A stretch of 21,395 nt of DNA from CAYFHQ01 sp964342805 (GTDB lineage: Bacteria; Bacillota; Clostridia; Peptostreptococcales; Acidaminobacteraceae): the NCBI GenBank assembly GCA_964342805.1, contig CAYFHQ010000065.1, forward strand, positions 1-21,395, read 5' to 3'. The notes beneath the pieces are model-generated. The model made no database searches, had not been told where the DNA came from, and saw only the letters and a list, made by a program, of their open reading frames with translations. A program made the translations under genes and the position numbers. The first letter of the stretch is position 1; the number at the start of each line of letters is the position of its first letter. This document shows, piece after piece, positions 1-6,781 of the stretch.

Positions 1-49
1 CCGATGGTACTTGGTGGGAGACTGCCTGGGAGAGTAGGACGTCGCCGGT
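1..49 (+). rRNA. rrf: 5S ribosomal RNA, 3' part
   Basis: The first ~49 bases match the conserved 3' third of bacterial 5S rRNA, including the segments CCGATGGTACTTGG, GGGAGACTGCC and GGGAGAGTAGGACGTCGCC. The 5' part lies outside the window. The exact 3' end is uncertain by a few bases because the pairing partner of helix I is missing. With the tRNA directly behind it, this is the distal end of a ribosomal RNA operon. Confidence 0.93.
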
Positions 50-55
50 TTATAT

Positions 56-130
56 GCGGAAATGGCTCAGTGGTAGAGCATCGCCTTGCCAAGGCGAGGG
101 TCGCGAGTTCGAATCTCGTTTTCCGCTCCA
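56..130 (+). tRNA. tRNA-Gly (anticodon GCC)
   Basis: A complete cloverleaf can be folded. The acceptor arm is GCGGAAA (56-62) with TTTCCGC (120-126), followed by discriminator T and an encoded CCA (128-130). The anticodon stem TCGCC/GGCGA encloses the loop TTGCCAA, giving anticodon GCC. The T-loop contains GTTCGAATC. It follows the 5S gene by about 6 bases, so it is co-transcribed with the rRNA operon. Confidence 0.97.
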
Positions 131-132
131 TT

Positions 133-166
133 AAAAGAGTAAAGCAAATAGCTTTACTCTTTTTTT
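133..166 (+). terminator. Terminator of the rRNA/tRNA operon
   Basis: AAAAGAGTAAAGC pairs with GCTTTACTCTTTT around a 5-base loop (aaata), and the 3' arm runs into a T tract. It starts 3 bases after the tRNA CCA end, so it is the intrinsic terminator of the rRNA operon. Confidence 0.9.
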
Positions 167-189
167 ATTGCTTATTTTCTTCTTGTAGA

Positions 190-384
190 CAGTAGAGCGG
201 TTGGTTGGTGAGTACACCGTATACTTTTAAAGTAGAAAAGCAGCCAACCGCTGGTCAAGATCATCAGCAAACCAATTGGCTAGTCCTTCAATAGACTGAT
301 AGTTGACTTGGACTCTGCAGGCAACTAAGTCCTTATGAAGTTGTTTATGAATTGTACTAAGCGCACATTTCTGTGCGCTTTTTG
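190..384 (+). other. Hairpin-rich intergenic segment ending in a terminator (possible small RNA)
   Basis: No credible ORF lies here. AGCGGTTGG (194-202) pairs with CCAACCGCT (244-252), making a long closing helix. Further shorter complementary segments follow, such as GGACT with AGTCC around 312-333. The segment ends with AGCGCAC / GTGCGCT followed by TTTTT near 358-383, a good intrinsic terminator. A weak -35-like TTGCTT lies at 168-173, but no convincing -10 follows. This could be a small structured RNA or the remains of an intergenic spacer. I could not match it to a known RNA family. Confidence 0.35.
358..384 (+). terminator. Intrinsic terminator in the intergenic region
   Basis: AGCGCAC, a short loop (atttct), GTGCGCT and then a run of T form a compact GC-rich hairpin with a U tract. 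No protein gene precedes it directly. It either ends the candidate structured RNA at 190-384 or backs up the rRNA operon terminator. Confidence 0.75.
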
Positions 385-454
385 TGATATAAGAGTTTTT
401 ACAAAATTGTGATTGAAATAAGTTGAAAACATTGAAATGACAAGCGTACATTCG

Positions 455-483
455 TTGACACCGTTCTGACAATTCGATAGAAT
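455..483 (+). promoter_or_regulatory. Sigma-A promoter of the GntR-family gene
   Basis: TTGACA (455-460) is a perfect -35 box. It is followed by a 17-base spacer and TAGAAT (478-483), one mismatch from the consensus -10. Transcription would start near 490, leaving a leader of about 150 bases before the start codon at 644. Confidence 0.85.
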
Positions 484-495
484 AAGAGTGCAATA

Positions 496-519
496 GTATG
501 TACAGAAAATCATACATAC
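496..519 (+). promoter_or_regulatory. Inverted repeat at the start of the gntR transcript (candidate operator)
   Basis: GTATGT (496-501) and ACATAC (514-519) are perfect inverted arms around 12 AT-rich bases. They sit just downstream of the predicted start site (~490). GntR-type regulators bind dyad operators, and this position suits autorepression. Assigning it to this regulator is inference. Confidence 0.45.
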
Positions 520-551
520 AAATAAACAATTTTTCACACGACCCAATGAAC

Positions 552-618
552 GTCCTGCCCTTGGTAGGACAACTATTATGTTTATCGCTCCGTGCTGGAC
601 GAGCACGGGACACATAAT
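552..618 (+). promoter_or_regulatory. Two hairpins in the gntR leader
   Basis: Hairpin 1 (552-570) is GTCCTGCC / GGTAGGAC with a 3-base loop. Hairpin 2 has an inner perfect stem CCGTGCT (590-596) / AGCACGG (602-608), and an outer stem ATTATGT (575-581) / ACATAAT (612-618) that closes over an internal loop. Hairpin 2 ends about 15 bases before the Shine-Dalgarno GGAGG. Neither has a U tract, so they are not terminators. They may affect translation or mRNA stability, or mark protein-binding sites. Confidence 0.55.
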
Positions 619-643
619 ATAGGAGATTTCCTGGAGGAAACCC

Positions 644-1315
644 ATGGATTTATTTGACCAGAAAAAAGAAAACAAATCCCTTACGTCGATTATTTTTGAG
701 AAAATCAGAGAAGATATCGTTAATGGAGAGTATGATCCCGGCGAGAAAATTGTAGAAGCAAAGCTTGCTGACGATTTAGGTGTTAGCCGTACTCCGGTGC
801 GTGAGGCACTCAAGCAACTTGAACTAGACGGTCTTGTTGAAAATATCCCTAACCGTGGCGTGATTGTCAAAGGCGTCAGCATGCAGGATGTTGAAGATAT
901 TTATACCATTCGTGAAGCTATTGAAGGTGTAGCAGCCAAATGGTCTGTGGAACGAATGACAGAAGAAGAGCTACAAACCTTAAAGGAGATCTTCGAGTTA
1001 ATGGAGTTCTATACCTTTAAGAAAGACGTAGACAAAATTTTTGAGTTGAACACGCGTTTCCACGAGACAATTTACATGGCAACCAAGTCTCGTTTCTTGG
1101 AGCATGTACTTCGGGACTTCCAGTTGTTCATTAAATCCACTCGGTATGAATCACTGAAGTCTGAGGGACGTATGGAGCATACACTTGAAGAGCACCGTGC
1201 CATTTTGGACGCATTCACTGAGCGGAATACAGACGAAGCTGTGAAGCGCATCCTTAAGCATATTAACAACTCTAAAGAGAACTTCGAGCGTCAAAACGCA
1301 AAGGCTTCCCAATAG
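644..1315 (+). CDS. GntR-family transcriptional regulator with FCD domain
   Basis: 223 aa. Residues ~12-78 form a winged helix-turn-helix of GntR type, with LADDLGVSRTPVREAL and the wing NRGVIVKGVS. Residues ~80-215 are an all-helical FCD (FadR C-terminal) ligand domain. The usual metal-site positions are visible as N136, H140, H184 and H206; the first is commonly Asp in this family. The start is supported by GGAGG about 7 bases upstream. It has its own consensus promoter and a structured leader, and no obvious terminator behind it. FCD regulators sense small carboxylates or sugar acids and control catabolic or transport genes. No such genes are adjacent, so the target is unknown. Autoregulation through the repeat at 496-519 is a guess. 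Confidence 0.9.
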   Translation: MDLFDQKKENKSLTSIIFEKIREDIVNGEYDPGEKIVEAKLADDLGVSRTPVREALKQLELDGLVENIPNRGVIVKGVSMQDVEDIYTIREAIEGVAAKWSVERMTEEELQTLKEIFELMEFYTFKKDVDKIFELNTRFHETIYMATKSRFLEHVLRDFQLFIKSTRYESLKSEGRMEHTLEEHRAILDAFTERNTDEAVKRILKHINNSKENFERQNAKASQ

Positions 1316-1383
1316 AAGCCAAATGATCAATGAATATAGGATGGTAGAGGTCGCTGAAAAGTGGCTTTACTTTCTTAACCTGC

Positions 1384-1401
1384 CTGTCAAACTTTTGACA
1401 G
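1384..1401 (+). promoter_or_regulatory. Palindromic operator upstream of niaR (likely NiaR site)
   Basis: CTGTCAAACTTTTGACAG is an 18-bp palindrome, 8+2+8 and perfect in both arms. NiaR sites of Firmicutes are, as I recall, palindromes with a TGTC...GACA core, which fits. The right arm contains TTGACA (1395-1400), usable as a -35 box, so a bound repressor would block the polymerase. A matching -10 is not clear: TATAAA at 1411-1416 is too close to it. The niaR start lies 54 bases downstream. Confidence 0.7.
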
Positions 1402-1454
1402 AAAACCGTATATAAATGAAGTATGTCTCTACAGAGAGATAAAGGGAGGATTCT

Positions 1455-1970
1455 ATGTCAGATGAACGACGCAATGAGATAATTGAACTGTTACAGACAG
1501 CAGACACGCCCATAACAGGGTCGGAGCTGGCACAGCGTTTCGATATTTCAAGGCAAGTCATCGTCCAAGATATTGCTGTCCTTCGTGCTTCTGGTTACAA
1601 TGTTATGGCATCTTCCAATGGCTACTTTCTACCCAAGAAAAAATCAAACAATACCATCATAAAAACCATTGTGTCTTCCCACACGGGGACAAGGGACATG
1701 AAGGATGAACTGATGTTGATTGTGGGTTATGGTTGTAAGGTGATTGACGTAATTGTTGAACACCCAATCTTTGGAGAGATCGTTGCCCAATTGATGATCG
1801 GGACTGAAGAAGAAGTCCATCAATATATTGAAAAAGTGGAGAAGCATAACGCCTCCCCACTCTCCTCGTTGACAGAAGGACATCATATCCATACAATAGA
1901 AGTACCGAGCGAAAAAGTCTATACTGCTTTGGTAGATGATCTAAAAAAACGAGGTTTTATAGATGCTTAA
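1455..1970 (+). CDS. niaR: NiaR, niacin-responsive repressor of NAD genes (HTH + 3H domain)
   Basis: 171 aa, the usual length of the family. Residues ~5-60 are a DeoR/BirA-like HTH (ITGSELAQRFDISRQVIVQD). Residues ~70-170 are the 3H domain, named for conserved histidines, seen here as H76, H103 and the GHHIHT motif with H144/H146; E85 is a further likely metal ligand. NiaR (YrxA) binds nicotinic acid and then represses NAD biosynthesis or niacin uptake genes. The Shine-Dalgarno AGGGAGG precedes the ATG. nadA-nadB-nadC start ~100 bases downstream, which is the expected regulon. The palindrome at 1384-1401 indicates autoregulation. An 8-bp hairpin with a weak U tract separates it from nadA. Confidence 0.93.
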   Translation: MSDERRNEIIELLQTADTPITGSELAQRFDISRQVIVQDIAVLRASGYNVMASSNGYFLPKKKSNNTIIKTIVSSHTGTRDMKDELMLIVGYGCKVIDVIVEHPIFGEIVAQLMIGTEEEVHQYIEKVEKHNASPLSSLTEGHHIHTIEVPSEKVYTALVDDLKKRGFIDA

Positions 1971-1996
1971 ACTGCGTGATAAGCGCAGTTTCATTT
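1969..1996 (+). terminator. Weak terminator or attenuator between niaR and nadA
   Basis: AAACTGCG (1969-1976) pairs with CGCAGTTT (1984-1991) around a 7-base loop. It is followed by CATTTT rather than a clean T run. The stem begins inside the niaR stop codon. Termination is probably partial. Confidence 0.5.
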
Positions 1997-2074
1997 TGCA
2001 ACTAGATGACAAGACAGCTGACATTACAGTTTATTCATAATGGTACCTATCGCACTGATTGAAAGGAAAGAACC

Positions 2075-2989
2075 ATGGATCTACAAACTATGGCGAGTGA
2101 GATTCGTCGACTAAAAGAAGAAAAGAATGCAATCATCCTAGCTCATAATTATCAAATTCCAGAAGTACAAGATATCGCAGACGTAGTTGGCGACTCCTTA
2201 AAACTCAGCCAGGTGGCTGCAGAAACAGACCATGACATGATCGTATTTTGTGGTGTTCATTTCATGGCTGAAAGTGCAAAAATCCTTAGTCCAGAAAAAA
2301 CGGTCCTACTACCTGTTATGGACGCTGGATGTCCCATGGCAGATATGATTACTGCCCAAGACCTGATTGAGTTCAAAAAAGAAAATCCGGATGTGCCTGT
2401 TGTGAGCTACGTGAACTCGTCAGCGGAAGTGAAGGCCTACTCCGATATTTGTTGTACATCATCCAATGGGGTCAAGGTTGTTGAGTCCCTAGAAGCGGAC
2501 AAACTCCTATTTGTACCAGATAAAAATCTAAGCCACTGGATTCAGCAGTTTGTGCCTAACAAGGAAATTATCAGATGGCAAGGTTTCTGCATTACCCACG
2601 AGCGTGTTCTACCCCGTGAAGTGGAGATGATCCGCAATCGTAAACCTGGTGTGGAAGTACTGGTTCACCCTGAGTGCAATCCTGCAGTTGTGGAACTGGC
2701 TGATTTTGTGGGCAGTACGTCTCAAATTATCAATCATGTTCGAAACTCAGACGCCAAAGAAGTGATTATTGGCACTGAAATGGGCATTCTCCACACCCTT
2801 CGTAAGGAAAACCCTGGTGTACGGTTTACACTGCTGTCACCAAGCTTGATTTGCCACAATATGAAGAAAACGAGCCTAGAAGATGTATACGCGGCTCTAA
2901 AAGAAGAAAAAAATGTGATTGAAGTTCCTGAGGACATCCGTAAAAAGGCCTACACAGCCCTTGATCGAATGCTACAGGTGAAAATTTAG
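2075..2989 (+). CDS. nadA: Quinolinate synthase NadA
   Basis: 304 aa, typical of the short NadA type. It condenses iminoaspartate (made by NadB) with dihydroxyacetone phosphate to quinolinate, using a [4Fe-4S] cluster. The three cluster cysteines are recognisable in conserved contexts: C86 (MDAGCPMAD), C172 (GFCITHE) and C260 (SLICHNMKK). Other family marks are HNYQ near residue 24, VSYVNSSAEVKA and HPEC. The start is backed by GAAAGGAAAG, 4 bases upstream of the ATG. It is followed by nadB after 9 bases, in the usual nadA-nadB-nadC order. The upstream ~100 bases contain three GACA-type direct repeats (2007-2023), but I could not define a clear operator. Confidence 0.97.
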   Translation: MDLQTMASEIRRLKEEKNAIILAHNYQIPEVQDIADVVGDSLKLSQVAAETDHDMIVFCGVHFMAESAKILSPEKTVLLPVMDAGCPMADMITAQDLIEFKKENPDVPVVSYVNSSAEVKAYSDICCTSSNGVKVVESLEADKLLFVPDKNLSHWIQQFVPNKEIIRWQGFCITHERVLPREVEMIRNRKPGVEVLVHPECNPAVVELADFVGSTSQIINHVRNSDAKEVIIGTEMGILHTLRKENPGVRFTLLSPSLICHNMKKTSLEDVYAALKEEKNVIEVPEDIRKKAYTALDRMLQVKI

Positions 2990-2998
2990 GAAGCGTCT

Positions 2999-4513
2999 AT
3001 GTCAAGAACCTATATTACGGACCTACAAGTGAATATGTCCCATGTTCCCCAGTATGATTGTGTGATCATAGGATCGGGTGCTGCCGGATTAATGACAGCC
3101 TTAACCCTTCATGAAGACAAACGTATATTGATCTTGACCAAGACCCAACCAGAAGACTCCAATAGTGCTTTGGCCCAGGGGGGAATCGCTGCGGCCCTTT
3201 CGGAAGAAGATATTGACCTGCACATTGCTGACACCATGATAGCAGGGTGTAATTTCAATGACGAAAAGGCAGTGGGAGACATGATCAAGCGTTCATCAGA
3301 GGCCATTGATGTGCTCTTACAGTATGGCGTACCCTTTGACCGGGACGAAGACAATGATCTCCTGGTAACCAGAGAAGGCGGCCATTCAGCCCGTCGTGTC
3401 CTTCACTATAAAGACATGACAGGTAAAGCTATCACAGATAGCTTATTGGAGGCTCTTCAGACTAAAGATAACATTACGCTACTTTCAGATGCATGTGTGT
3501 CGGATATTGTTACAGACCAACACAAGGCAGTCGGTGTGTCCTATTTCCGTGGGGGAAAACAGCATGTCGTAGCCGGCAATTGTATAGTACTTGCCACTGG
3601 GGGGATCGGTGGACTATTCAAGGCAACGACAAACACAACGACACTTACCGGTGACGGCATGGCCATGGCCATCCGTGCAGGCGCATCTGTCAAAGATTTA
3701 GAATTTATTCAATTTCATCCGACTGCCTACTCAACATCAGGCGTGACCTTTCTGATCTCAGAAGCTGTTCGAGGAGAAGGGGGCGTCTTGATCAATGACC
3801 AAGGTCAGCGATTTATGAAGGGCATCCACCCTATGGCGGAGTTGGCCCCTCGTAATATTGTTGCCAAAGCCATATTTGATCAAATGCAAGATGGACAAAC
3901 TGTCTACCTGGATGTACGCCATCTAGGGCCTTATTTCAAGGAACGTTTCCCAACCATCTATGGCAATTGCATGGCCCAAGGGGTTGACCCACTGGACACC
4001 CCCGTCCCCATACAACCAGTGCAACACTATGTCATGGGCGGGATTCAAACGGACCCTGTGGGCCGGACCGCTGTAGATCGACTTTATGCATGTGGAGAGG
4101 CGGCTTGGACAGGCGTACATGGCGCCAATCGTTTGGCCAGTAACTCCTTACTTGAGGCTGTGGTATATGGTAAGTCTGTCGCTGAAGATATTAATCAGCG
4201 TAACTTGTCTGCCCACCTCCCCATTATTCATTCACAAAGAAATGGAAGGGAGCTAGTGGGTTCAGAAGATGTGAGACAGGCCGTACAGGCTATTCTCAGT
4301 CAGTCAGCCTTCATTGTCCGCAACAGGGATCAAATTCTAAAGGGCATTGAGGCCCTTGCGAACATAAAAATTGAACTGGAAAGCCAAACCGCAACCAAGG
4401 CCGAAGAAGTGGAAATCTTCAACATGGTCTTGGTGGCAGACAGAATACTCCAGGCAGCCCTCGTCAGGGAAACATCCTTGGGTAGCCATATCCGTACAGA
4501 TGAAGGAGAATAA
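2999..4513 (+). CDS. nadB: L-aspartate oxidase NadB
   Basis: 504 aa. This flavoprotein oxidises L-aspartate to iminoaspartate, the substrate of NadA. The FAD-binding GSGAAGLMTAL motif lies at residues ~26-36, followed by NSALAQGGIAAAL. The succinate dehydrogenase/fumarate reductase signature appears as EGGHSARRVLH, FIQFHPTA and EAVRGEGG, with HYVMGGI and GANRLASNSLLEA in the capping and FAD region. The helical C-terminal domain is on the short side for the family. The start has AGGA 8 bases upstream, and the motif-bearing region begins at residue ~20. The stop is 1 base before the chosen nadC start, and the nadC Shine-Dalgarno lies inside the last nadB codons, which suggests translational coupling. 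Confidence 0.96.
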   Translation: MSRTYITDLQVNMSHVPQYDCVIIGSGAAGLMTALTLHEDKRILILTKTQPEDSNSALAQGGIAAALSEEDIDLHIADTMIAGCNFNDEKAVGDMIKRSSEAIDVLLQYGVPFDRDEDNDLLVTREGGHSARRVLHYKDMTGKAITDSLLEALQTKDNITLLSDACVSDIVTDQHKAVGVSYFRGGKQHVVAGNCIVLATGGIGGLFKATTNTTTLTGDGMAMAIRAGASVKDLEFIQFHPTAYSTSGVTFLISEAVRGEGGVLINDQGQRFMKGIHPMAELAPRNIVAKAIFDQMQDGQTVYLDVRHLGPYFKERFPTIYGNCMAQGVDPLDTPVPIQPVQHYVMGGIQTDPVGRTAVDRLYACGEAAWTGVHGANRLASNSLLEAVVYGKSVAEDINQRNLSAHLPIIHSQRNGRELVGSEDVRQAVQAILSQSAFIVRNRDQILKGIEALANIKIELESQTATKAEEVEIFNMVLVADRILQAALVRETSLGSHIRTDEGE

Positions 4514-4514
4514 A

Positions 4515-5345
4515 GTGAAGTTTATAGGACTGGATCAATTGATCGATCAGTTTTTAATAGAAGACATGCCCTATATGGACATGACAACAGACCTCTTAGG
4601 TCTTATTCAAGAGACCACAGCCATTGCGACAGCTAAGGCCGATGGCGTGATTGCGGGCCTTGAAGTTTTTAAGGCAGTCTTCCAAAGGGTCAATCCTAAG
4701 GTGCAAGTGGACTTTCTAGTTGAAGAAGGTGCTCACGTTCAAAAGGGAACAGACATTATTCAAGTCACTGGCAGTGCAGCAGACTTGCTCAAGGCAGAGC
4801 GGCTGGCTCTTAACTTACTCCAGCGCATTTCTGGTATAGCCAGTCAGGCAGCTACATATGCAGAAGCAGTTGCTGGCCTTCCGGTTAAAATTGTAGACAC
4901 AAGAAAGACAACCCCAGGCCTGCGTCAATTTGAGAAGTACGCTGTGCGTATTGGGGGCTGTTACAACCACCGCTACAGCCTGTCAGACGCGGTTATGATT
5001 AAGGACAATCATATACAAGCAGCTGGCGGCATTACCAATGCAGTGAAAGTCATTGCTGGCCAACTGGGCCATGCAACAAAGATAGAAGTTGAAGTTCAGT
5101 CCCAGGAAGAAATGATGGAAGCCATTGAAGCTGGTGCAGACATCGTTATGTTGGACAACATGTCTTGTGCAGACATGAAGGCAGCTGTTGAAAAGGCAGC
5201 TGGGCAGGTTATTCTTGAAGCGTCTGGTGGTGTTACCCTGGACACGGTTCGTGAAATCGCAGAAACAGGCGTAGACGTGATTTCCGTAGGAGCCTTGACC
5301 CATTCTGTCATGGCCCTGGATATTAGCTTAAACATTCGCTTGTAA
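4515..5345 (+). CDS. nadC: Nicotinate-nucleotide pyrophosphorylase (carboxylating) NadC
   Basis: 276 aa. It converts quinolinate and PRPP to nicotinate mononucleotide, completing the de novo branch. Marks include IEDMPYMDMTTDLL at the N terminus, LNLLQRISGIAS, VDTRKTTPGLR (PRPP/quinolinate-binding loop), IKDNHI, EVEVQSQEE, MLDNMS and LEASGGV. The GTG start at 4515 is chosen because AAGGAG (4503-4508) lies exactly 6 bases upstream and the length then fits the family. An in-frame ATG at 4500 would overlap the Shine-Dalgarno. The open frame extends further upstream inside nadB, but those residues do not look like NadC. Confidence 0.95.
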   Translation: MKFIGLDQLIDQFLIEDMPYMDMTTDLLGLIQETTAIATAKADGVIAGLEVFKAVFQRVNPKVQVDFLVEEGAHVQKGTDIIQVTGSAADLLKAERLALNLLQRISGIASQAATYAEAVAGLPVKIVDTRKTTPGLRQFEKYAVRIGGCYNHRYSLSDAVMIKDNHIQAAGGITNAVKVIAGQLGHATKIEVEVQSQEEMMEAIEAGADIVMLDNMSCADMKAAVEKAAGQVILEASGGVTLDTVREIAETGVDVISVGALTHSVMALDISLNIRL

Positions 5346-5371
5346 GTCGAGCTTGTAAGAAAGGACAAACC

Positions 5372-6412
5372 ATGAAAGGTAATGGTGTTCGTAATTACTT
5401 AACCAAGACATTAAATGGCATGGCCCTGGGCCTATTTGCCTCCTTAATTATTGGACTCATCCTCAAGCAGATTGGGGACTACACAGGAATAGAGCAGTTG
5501 GTCCAGTTTGGCAAGGTAGCCCAGTTTATGATGGGGCCTGCCATAGGTGCAGCCGTAGCCTATTCTGTTGACGCAGGTCCTCTGGGCATCTTTGCGTCCA
5601 TGGTTGCCGGTGCTGTTGGCGCGGGAACCATCGGAACCACCGAAGCCGGTGGCAGTATGCTCTATATTGCAAAAATTGGTGAACCCATGGGGGCCTTTGT
5701 TGCAGGTCTCAGTGCAGCAGAGTTCTCCAAGTTGATTGCTGGAAAAACAAAAATGGACATTGTACTGGTACCTGCCCTGACCATTCTGGTCGGTGGCCTT
5801 GTGGGTATTTTCATTAGTCCATGGATCGCCATGGTTATGAAGTCCTTAGGTGCTGTGATTAATACAGCTACGGAGCTGCAACCCATCCCCATGGGGATTT
5901 TGGTAGCCGTACTCATGGGCATGATTTTGACACTGCCCATTTCCTCAGCGGCCCTGGCCATTTCCCTCGGCCTGAGCGGCCTAGCAGCGGGCGCATCCCT
6001 GGTGGGTTGTTGTTGCCAGATGATTGGCTTTGCAGTGGCCTCCTACCGGGAAAACGGATTTGGTGGCTTCCTGGCACAGGGACTTGGAACCTCCATGCTC
6101 CAGGTGCCCAATATCATTAAAAATCCTTGGATCTGGGTGCCGCCAACCTTGGCCAGTGCAATCCTTGGTCCTTTTGCAACTACGTTGTTCCAAATGAAGT
6201 CCAACTCCATTGGTGCCGGTATGGGGACCAGCGGTTTGGTGGGCCAGTTTGGCACCATTGCAGCCATGGGTGGAGAGACACCTATGACAGAAATACTATT
6301 TAAAGTAGGCATTTTACACTTTATCTTGCCTGCACTACTGACGCTTGTGATCGCAGAATTCATGCGCCGCAAAGAGCTTATACGCTTTGGGGACATGAAA
6401 CTGCATTCATAA
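5372..6412 (+). CDS. PTS EIIC-like multi-pass membrane protein, possible NAD-precursor transporter
   Basis: 346 aa and strongly hydrophobic, with roughly ten predicted membrane segments (first ~15-33, last ~320-337) and many small-residue runs (GAGTIGTTEAGG, GLSGLAAGASLVGCCCQM). It resembles the EIIC-like family that Pfam calls PTS_EIIC_2, which occurs without IIA and IIB partners; that assignment is from memory. It starts 26 bases after nadC with AAAGGA as Shine-Dalgarno, and no terminator lies between, so it belongs to the nadABC transcript. The context suggests a role in moving niacin, quinolinate, aspartate or a related compound, but the sequence alone does not prove a substrate. There is no phosphorylation domain, so transport by phosphotransfer is unlikely. 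Confidence 0.75.
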   Translation: MKGNGVRNYLTKTLNGMALGLFASLIIGLILKQIGDYTGIEQLVQFGKVAQFMMGPAIGAAVAYSVDAGPLGIFASMVAGAVGAGTIGTTEAGGSMLYIAKIGEPMGAFVAGLSAAEFSKLIAGKTKMDIVLVPALTILVGGLVGIFISPWIAMVMKSLGAVINTATELQPIPMGILVAVLMGMILTLPISSAALAISLGLSGLAAGASLVGCCCQMIGFAVASYRENGFGGFLAQGLGTSMLQVPNIIKNPWIWVPPTLASAILGPFATTLFQMKSNSIGAGMGTSGLVGQFGTIAAMGGETPMTEILFKVGILHFILPALLTLVIAEFMRRKELIRFGDMKLHS

Positions 6413-6483
6413 TATGTAAGGGGTCGGTGTAAAACTGATCACTTGCCTCCTTATATCAACTGAATCACTCACTTACCTTATTT

Positions 6484-6561
6484 GGATTGCGAGCTTGTAA
6501 TCCAGCGTCATCACCGGATGACAAATTAGGCGCCACCTTTACGGTGACGCCTAATTTTTTT
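6484..6561 (+). terminator. Strong terminator of the nad operon, preceded by two hairpins
   Basis: AAATTAGGCG (6523-6532) pairs with CGCCTAATTT (6548-6557), extended by CACC/GGTG with one mismatch, around a 5-base loop and followed by a 7-T run. Just before it are two more hairpins: GGATT / AATCC (6484-6503) and GTCATC / GATGAC (6507-6522). The terminator overlaps the stop codon of the convergent minus-strand gene and may serve both strands. Confidence 0.9.
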
Positions 6562-6730
6562 GACCTTGATTTTTAGGTGTAAATGCCTTACATGGAGAGC
6601 CACTACTTTTCTGCACAACGATAGAAGGCATCTGCTTGGACTTAAAGCCAAAATATCCACAGCCCCGTGGATTATTTGGGTCCCAAGTCACTTGGTAGTG
6701 CACACATTGTAAACAATTAATCCGTTGCAA
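6551..6730 (-). CDS. Small cysteine-containing conserved protein (possible metal site)
   Basis: 59 aa from a TTG start at 6730. GGAGG lies about 10-12 bases upstream on the minus strand. A longer reading from an ATG at 6781 is possible, but it would translate the promoter and the Shine-Dalgarno. Conserved-looking features are C6-x2-C9, TWDPNNPRGC (C24), the stretch GFKSKQMPS and SSGSPC (C47). Four cysteines suggest Zn or Fe-S binding. I recall similar short proteins in Firmicutes and Deltaproteobacteria, often labelled uracil-DNA glycosylase, although they are far too short for that enzyme. The function is unknown. It has its own promoter (6753-6781) overlapped by a DnaA box. Confidence 0.75.
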   Translation of the reverse strand: MQRINCLQCVHYQVTWDPNNPRGCGYFGFKSKQMPSIVVQKSSGSPCKAFTPKNQGQKN

Positions 6731-6752
6731 TTCAACGCCTCTCCTCCTTTTT

Positions 6753-6781
6753 AGTATAGGGAATCCACCTGTGAATAACAA
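6753..6781 (-). promoter_or_regulatory. Promoter of the small cysteine protein gene
   Basis: On the minus strand, TTGTTA (6776-6781) is followed by a 17-base spacer and TATACT (6753-6758). Transcription would begin near 6746, just at the Shine-Dalgarno. DnaA box 1 (6770-6778) overlaps the -35 and spacer. Confidence 0.65.

Noticed and set aside
227..882. Long minus-strand open frames across the gntR leader and coding region
   Set aside because: They run antisense to a clear GntR gene with promoter and ribosome site, and have no supporting signals.
1303..1320. Hairpin GGCTTC / GAAGCC at the gntR stop codon as a terminator
   Set aside because: Only 6 bp and no T run behind it.
2007..2023. TGACA-AGACA-gc-TGACA repeats before nadA as a second NiaR operator
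   Set aside because: They are direct repeats without the symmetric TGTC...GACA form, so I did not call an operator.
4371..4514. Longer nadC reading frame beginning inside nadB
   Set aside because: The 48 extra residues are rich in W, K and P, unlike NadC, and a well-placed Shine-Dalgarno supports the GTG at 4515.
5347..6500. Repeated 11-mer CGAGCTTGTAA near 5347 and 6490
   Set aside because: Only two copies, in different contexts (Shine-Dalgarno region and a hairpin loop); probably coincidence.
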